Positions 58,778 through 64,000 of a stretch of DNA of 64,000 bases are shown in pieces. Source of the stretch: Pelobates cultripes (Eukaryota > Chordata > Amphibia > Anura > Pelobatidae); NCBI GenBank assembly GCA_933207985.1, contig OW240913.1, forward strand, positions 354,444,221-354,508,220, read 5' to 3'. The translations under genes and the position numbers were made by a program. The notes beneath the pieces are model-generated. The model made no database searches, was not told the origin of the DNA, and saw only the letters and a program-made list of their open reading frames with translations. How positions within the stretch are numbered: position 1 is the stretch's first letter; every line of letters begins with the position of its first letter.

Positions 58778-60339
58778 CAGGGAGTGCAGAATTATTAGGC
58801 AAGTTGTATTTTTGAGGATTAATTTTATTATTGAACAACAACCATGTTCTCAATGAACCCAAAAAACTCATTAATATCAAAGCTGAATATTTTTGGAAGT
58901 AGTTTTTAGTTTGTTTTTAGTTATAGCTATGTTAGGGGGATATCTGTGTGTGCAGGTGACTATTACTGTGCATAATTATTAGGCAACTTAACAAAAAACA
59001 AATATATACCCATTTCAATTATTTATTATTACCAGTGAAACCAATATAATATCTCAACATTCACAAATATACATTTCTGACATTCAAAAACAAAACAAAA
59101 ACAAATCAGTGACCAATATAGCCACCTTTCTTTGCAAGGACACTCAAAAAGCCTGCCATCCATGGATTCTGTCAGTGTTTTGATCTGTTCACCATCAACA
59201 TTGCGTGCAGCAGCAACCACAGCCTCCCAGACACTGTTCAGAGAGGTGTACTGTTTTCCCTCCTTGTAAATCTCACATTTGATGATGACCACAGGTTCTC
59301 AATGGGGTTCAGATCAGGTGAACAAGGAGGCCATGTCATTAGATTTTCTTCTTTTATACCCTTTCTTGCCAGCCACGCTGTGGAGTACTTGGACGCGTGT
59401 GATGGAGCATTGTCCTGCATGAAAATCATGCTTTTCTTGAAGGATGCAGACTTCTTCCTGTACCACTGCTTGAAGAAGGTGTCTTCCAGGAACTGGCAGT
59501 AGGACTGGGAGTTGAGCTTGACTCCATCCTCAACCCAAAAAGGCCCCACAAGCTCATCTTTGATGATACTAGCCCAAACCAGTACTCCACCTCCACCTTG
59601 CTGGCGTCTGAGTCGGACTGGAGCTCTCTGCCCTTTACCAATCCAGCCACGGGCCCATCCATCTTGCCCATCAAGACTCACTCTCATTTCATCAGTCCAT
59701 AAAACCTTAGAAAAATCAGTCTTGAGATATTTCTTGGCCCAGTCTTGACGCTTCAGCTTGTGTGTCTTGTTCAGTGGTGGTCGTCTTTCAGGCTTTCTTA
59801 CCTTGGCCATGTCTCTGAGTATTGCACAACTTGTGCTTTTGGGCACTCCAGTAATGTTGCAGCTCTGAAATATGGCCAAACTGGTGGCAAGTGGCATCGT
59901 GGCAGCTGCACGCTTGACTTTTCTCAGTTCATGGGCAGTTATTTTGCGCCTTGGTTTTTCCACACGCTTCTTGCGACCCTGTTGACTATTTTGAATGAAA
60001 CGCTTGATTGCTCGATGATCACGCTTCAGAAGCTTTGCAATTTTAAGAGTGCTGCATCCCTCTGCAAGATATCTCACTATTTTTGACTTTTCTGAGCCTG
60101 TCAAGTCCTTCTTTGACCCATTTTGCCAAAGGAAAGGAAGTTGCCTAATAATTATGCACACATGATATAGGGTGTTGATGTCATTAGACCACACCCCTTC
60201 TCATTACAGAGATGCACATCACCTAATATGCTTAATTGCTAGTAGGCTTTCGAGCCTATACAGCTTGGAGTAAGACAACATGCACAAAGAGGATGATGTG
60301 GTCAAAATACTCATTTGCCTAATAATTCTGCACTCCCTG
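58778..60339 (-). mobile_element. Tc1/mariner (DD37E) transposon, copy A
   Basis: 1,562 bp with TA on both sides (58776-58777, 60340-60341). Ends are CAGGGAGTGCAGAATTATTA and complement. A second internal TGCATAATTATTAGGCAACT block about 180-200 bp inside each end gives an IR/DR layout. Nearly identical to copy B at 62061-63623 but in the opposite orientation. Confidence 0.95.
59106..60121 (-). pseudogene. Tc1-like DD37E transposase, frameshifted
   Basis: Aligns along its whole length with the intact transposase at 62279-63295. Three indels break it: one A missing just after the start codon (near 60110), one base missing near 59286 (after NPIENLW), and one extra T near 59152. About seven amino-acid differences from copy B are visible, among them AIKRF for TIKRF, VRKPERR for VRKAERR and VWASII for VWAGII. 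The catalytic D, D and E are retained. It cannot encode an intact transposase, but its ends look complete. Confidence 0.9.
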
Positions 60340-60341
60340 TA

Positions 60342-60902
60342 TATTAACACTCCACAACTAAATCGGGAGAACAGGACCCTGAAATTTCCACTGTCCAAAG
60401 CGGGATAATCAGGAGCCCTGAACATGGGATGAATAAGTAGCACTTTAACCAAAGACAATATTTTATTCATTTTACTTATACAGAAATAGTGTCTTGAAAA
60501 AAAGGCTCCTGTGGGTTTTCCAATAGAATCTGCCTAAACACCATGTAAATGTACCCAGTAGAACGTTCTGCAGTCGGTGTCAAAAATGTTAATGAAGCAG
60601 ATTTATATTTACTGTCACATACAGCACGTTAGACAATAACAGACCACATAAAAATGGTCAAATACCATTGTTGAAATTTGTACGGAGCTCAGTATAAAAG
60701 GATATTTAGCACACAATGCATAAGATGTGTCTGTAGGTAATCTGGTCTAAGACTCCACATTTTCTTTTCTTGTTGCCCTGTGTTCATGATATAATAAAGC
60801 TTGTTGAAAATTAATCAGACTGCTTGCAGCCTTTTTCCAGGGTCCCCAAATTGGTATCTATTTATCAGTCACACTACCAATTAAAACCCATAATATATTT
60901 AA
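60342..60902. other. Non-coding, nothing recognised
   Basis: No gene or repeat identified. Confidence 0.4.
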
Positions 60903-61748
60903 CAGGGGTAGGTAGCCATCAGCACGCTAGATGTTGTGGACTACATCCCTCATAAAGCTCTTACAGCCATAATGTAGCCCATGGAGCAGCGTAGCTAAGG
61001 GGAGTGGGCCTTGACATTGCCAGGAGATAGGCCATCTAAAGGTCAGGGGGTCAGGGTTTGGTCACTGGTAATGCTGGGGTGGAGTTTCAAGGGGAGTATA
61101 AGTAGTGGCCATTTTAGATCCAAGGATCACTTTAATCTAAGTTACACTACCTGTTTGTTGTCCCACCCACCCTCCCTTTGCTTTCAGGTGTTTCCCGTTT
61201 GGTCACTGTGCAGGGGATAAAGAGTAAAGTTGGGGGGTGAAAAGTGTGAGATGGGGAAAAAGTTTGGAGTTCAGGGCTAATAGGAAGGCCTTTGGACTGG
61301 TTTGGTAGGTTCGAGCTCGTAGGTAGCTCCGAACCGGGGTGTGTATGGGGTGTCTCGGTATGCCCCTACACTATGCCCTTTGGTGGCAATGGATGGTGCC
61401 CTTTGGTGGCAATGATCATGTTCATGTTAAATAAAATGTTCAATGTTTGGGTGTTATGTTATGTGGGGGTGGGTGGGTCATTGTCAAGGGGTTAATTGTA
61501 AATGCAGGATGTTAATTGTGCAGGCCAATGTTGGCCTGCTGTTGACAATGACCTTTAAATTTATGTTAATTACAAATAAAGCTGTGATATAATTTTGCCA
61601 AAACCATGGTGTCTGTGCTTTATTGGGGATTGGGGTATTTGGTGGGGGTTCTTAAGTAGAGGCCGACAAGGCGACTGTGCTCATGTCATGCTTGCAAAGC
61701 ATTAGGGGAGATGTAGTCCACAACATCTGGAGTGCCAAAGGTTGACCA
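60903..61748. mobile_element. hAT-type MITE split by an insertion
   Basis: Left half CAGGGGTAGGTAGCCATCAG..AGATGTTGTGGACTACATC (60903-60973) and right half GATGTAGTCCACAACATCTG..CCAAAGGTTGACC (61687-61748) are inverted repeats of one short hAT-type MITE. About 710 bp of other DNA separate them. Confidence 0.7.
60974..61686 (+). mobile_element. LTR-like insertion (boundaries approximate)
   Basis: GC-richer block with GAGTATAAGTAGTGGCC (TATA-like, near 61096) and AATAAAGCTGTGATATA (polyadenylation-like, near 61576), the layout of an LTR. No target duplication or clear TG...CA ends could be fixed. Confidence 0.4.
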
Positions 61749-62058
61749 AAAGCATTACAAGCTGTTCTTGTAGCCAGCAAAGAATCCCTATAGAACCTCC
61801 ATAGTTTCTCCCTCACCACCTCCTGACTGCTAGAATATAGCAGTGAAGTTTGACCTAAAAAAGTTGTTAAGCAACGGTAGAAGGACACCACTATTTACAA
61901 GTACCTCTACAGAGGAATAGAAAGTAGCTGTTGCAAAGAAATTTGTTTCTCTGCAGGGTAAAAACTGACAGGACTTGAAAAATGTAATCAATAGTGAAAG
62001 TTAATAGAAGTATTCACATAGCTGGGGGCTTACACTCATTTTTAAAACAAAGAGCATG
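61749..62058. other. Short unique spacer
   Basis: No features recognised. Confidence 0.4.
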
Positions 62059-62060
62059 TA

Positions 62061-63623
62061 CAGGGAGTGCAGAATTATTAGGCAAATTAGTATTTTGACC
62101 ACATCATCCTCTTTATGCATGTTGTCTTACTCCAAGCTGTATAGGCTCGAAAGCCTACTACCAATTAAGCATATTAGGTGATGTGCATCTCTGTAATGAG
62201 AAGGGGTGTGGTCTAATGACATCAACACCCTATATCAGGTGTGCATAATTATTAGGCAACTTCCTTTCCTTTGGCAAAATGGGTCAAAAGAAGGACTTGA
62301 CAGGCTCAGAAAAGTCAAAAATAGTGAGATATCTTGCAGAGGGATGCAGCACTCTTAAAATTGCAAAGCTTCTGAAGCGTGATCATCGAACAATCAAGCG
62401 TTTCATTCAAAATAGTCAACAGGGTCGCAAGAAGCGTGTGGAAAAACCAAGGCGCAAAATAACTGCCCATGAACTGAGAAAAGTCAAGCGTGCAGCTGCC
62501 ACGATGCCACTTGCCACCAGTTTGGCCATATTTCAGAGCTGCAACATCACTGGAGTGCCCAAAAGCACAAGGTGTGCAATACTCAGAGACATGGCCAAGG
62601 TAAGAAAGGCTGAAAGACGACCACCACTGAACAAGACACACAAGCTGAAACGTCAAGACTGGGCCAAGAAATATCTCAAGACTGATTTTTCTAAGGTTTT
62701 ATGGACTGATGAAATGAGAGTGAGTCTTGATGGGCCAGATGGATGGGCCCGTGGCTGGATTGGTAAAGGGCAGAGAGCTCCAGTCCGACTCAGACGCCAG
62801 CAAGGTGGAGGTGGAGTACTGGTTTGGGCTGGTATCATCAAAGATGAGCTTGTGGGGCCTTTTCGGGTTGAGGATGGAGTCAAGCTCAACTCCCAGTCCT
62901 ACTGCCAGTTCCTGGAAGACACCTTCTTCAAGCAGTGGTACAGGAAGAAGTCTGCATCCTTCAAGAAAAACATGATTTTCATGCAGGACAATGCTCCATC
63001 ACACGCGTCCAAGTACTCCACAGCGTGGCTGGCAAGAAAGGGTATAAAAGAAGAAAATCTAATGACATGGCCTCCTTGTTCACCTGATCTGAACCCCATT
63101 GAGAACCTGTGGTCCATCATCAAATGTGAGATTTACAAGGAGGGAAAACAGTACACCTCTCTGAACAGTGTCTGGGAGGCTGTGGTTGCTGCTGCACGCA
63201 ATGTTGATGGTGAACAGATCAAAACACTGACAGAATCCATGGATGGCAGGCTTTTGAGTGTCCTTGCAAAGAAAGGTGGCTATATTGGTCACTGATTTGT
63301 TTTTGTTTTGTTTTTGAATGTCAGAAATGTACATTTGTGAATGTTGAGATGTTATATTGGTTTCACTGGTAATAATAAATAATTGAAATGGGTATATATT
63401 TGTTTTTTGTTAAGTTGCCTAATAATTATGCACAGTAATAGTCACCTGCACACACAGATATCCCCCTAACATAGCTATAACTAAAAACAAACTAAAAACT
63501 ACTTCCAAAAATATTCAGCTTTGATATTAATGAGTTTTTTGGGTTCATTGAGAACATGGTTGTTGTTCAATAATAAAATTAATCCTCAAAAATACAACTT
63601 GCCTAATAATTCTGCACTCCCTG
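62061..63623 (+). mobile_element. Tc1/mariner (DD37E) transposon, copy B, intact
   Basis: 1,563 bp between TA dinucleotides (62059-62060, 63624-63625). Outer inverted repeats of about 25 bp begin CAGGGAGTGCAGAATTATTA; a related inner block (TGCATAATTATTAGGCAACT) lies near 62243 and, inverted, near 63415, giving an IR/DR arrangement like that of Sleeping Beauty-type elements. The transposase frame is complete, so this copy could be active or very recently so. Confidence 0.95.
62279..63295 (+). CDS. Tc1/mariner transposase, DD37E, intact
   Basis: A 338-residue DDE transposase, the usual length for Tc1-like enzymes. It would cut the element out at its inverted repeats and paste it into a TA site, acting in the nucleus. 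Residues 8-50 form the first helix-turn-helix (TGSEKSKIVRYLAEG, LKIAKLLKRDHRTIKRF); 51-60 is a basic linker (KKRVEKPRRK) that may act as nuclear signal; 61-115 is the second helix-turn-helix. The catalytic residues are D144 (LWTDEM), D237 (FMQDNAPSH) and E275 (PDLNPIENLW). There are 37 residues between D237 and E275, so the triad is DD37E, unlike the DD34E of Tc1 itself; a glycine-rich stretch (QQGGGGVLVW) lies between. The start at ATGGGTCAAAAG lies 219 bp inside the element, right after the inner repeat, and no earlier in-frame start is plausible. The frame is uninterrupted and single-exon. No promoter can be seen. DD37E vertebrate elements have been called TRT in the literature, from memory. 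Confidence 0.95.
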   Translation: MGQKKDLTGSEKSKIVRYLAEGCSTLKIAKLLKRDHRTIKRFIQNSQQGRKKRVEKPRRKITAHELRKVKRAAATMPLATSLAIFQSCNITGVPKSTRCAILRDMAKVRKAERRPPLNKTHKLKRQDWAKKYLKTDFSKVLWTDEMRVSLDGPDGWARGWIGKGQRAPVRLRRQQGGGGVLVWAGIIKDELVGPFRVEDGVKLNSQSYCQFLEDTFFKQWYRKKSASFKKNMIFMQDNAPSHASKYSTAWLARKGIKEENLMTWPPCSPDLNPIENLWSIIKCEIYKEGKQYTSLNSVWEAVVAAARNVDGEQIKTLTESMDGRLLSVLAKKGGYIGH

Positions 63624-63625
63624 TA

Positions 63626-64000
63626 TATATAGTTAATTATCCTACACTACCCAGTTAACTAATTTTTGTGTATATTTTTCTTTTTATATTTTTTCATAAC
63701 TATTGAAATATTTTGTCTATAATTCATGTTGTGCAACATGTTTCAAGTAGCTAGGGCTCCCATCAGGGGGTAGAAACCAGAAGTTTGCAAGGGACCAGCT
63801 AAGGATGGGGACACCGTTGCTTCTCTGCACTGTTATACCATGTAATAAAGCTGGGGACTTAAAAATATCCCTTTCCCTTGGACACCAAGATGACAGCACT
63901 CCTGCTCTTACAATGTGACAACCAGGAGGGTGATAAAACCAATGCACAAACTGGTATCATGCTGCAAAATGTGTGTATTTATGAGTGTGTATGTGTGTTT
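63626..64000. other. Window end, nothing recognised
   Basis: No genes. TG-rich sequence begins at 63968. Confidence 0.4.

Noticed and set aside
59302..60086. Plus-strand ORFs across transposon copy A
   Set aside because: Antisense of the transposase pseudogene; same frames appear antisense to copy B.

Overview
This window looks like gene-poor nuclear DNA from a vertebrate, most likely an anuran amphibian. No host gene exon, tRNA, rRNA or CRISPR locus was recognised. The reasons for the frog call are the repeat families: many TTAA-flanked MITEs with TTAAAGG-type ends (the T2/Kolobok group known from Xenopus), Tx1/L1-type and CR1/L2-type LINEs, and Tc1/mariner elements of a type common in frogs and fish. 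No species can be named from the sequence alone.

Layout. 519-5941: a decayed L1/Tx1-type LINE on the minus strand, bounded by a 16-bp target-site duplication (TSD) and carrying a younger T2-type MITE in its 5' part. 6932-8052: a 1.1-kb foldback element with LTR-like TG...CA ends and a 5-bp TSD. 10.1-15.7 kb: several old MITEs and a purine-rich minisatellite interrupted by a Tc1-type MITE. 19309-21138: an ORF1-only ('half') L1 with a 15-bp TSD. 22.1-23.3 kb: a TG-rich tandem array. 23596-24618: a solo LTR, followed by a Tc1 transposase fragment. 26.9-27.6 and 31.5-32.0 kb: two more LTR-like foldbacks. 32.9-33.2 kb: an L1 ORF2 tail. 33.7-34.5 kb: GC-rich nested palindromes and a GA-rich minisatellite. 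34927-35837: a second solo LTR. 36621-36929: a TA-flanked MITE. 37.9-38.6 kb: a CR1-like LINE with an in-frame 168-bp tandem duplication. 39128-39264: a perfect small hAT MITE. 40.2-41.1 kb: an L2-like LINE tail. 42.1-42.5 kb: a 50-bp minisatellite. 44.1-46.0 kb: a LINE with a C-terminal zinc knuckle and restriction-like endonuclease, lying between (TA)n tracts and containing a perfect 344-bp tandem duplication. 47.8-49.05 kb: a 36-bp minisatellite. 49.4-50.4 kb: a Tc1-like relic carrying a nested insertion with a 14-bp TSD. 52.7-54.06 kb: T2-type MITEs, one carrying a hairpin element. 54874-55435: a third solo LTR. 57865-58741: a hairpin-rich MITE. 58778-60339 and 62061-63623: two nearly identical Tc1/mariner elements in opposite orientation; the second encodes an intact 338-aa transposase with a DD37E catalytic triad.

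The only intact protein-coding gene I can support is the transposase at 62279-63295. It could in principle act on its own ends and on those of the broken copy at 58778-60339. Everything else is relic coding sequence, non-autonomous elements, simple repeats or apparently unique AT-rich DNA. Family names come from recognising motifs and sequence patterns; no database was searched.
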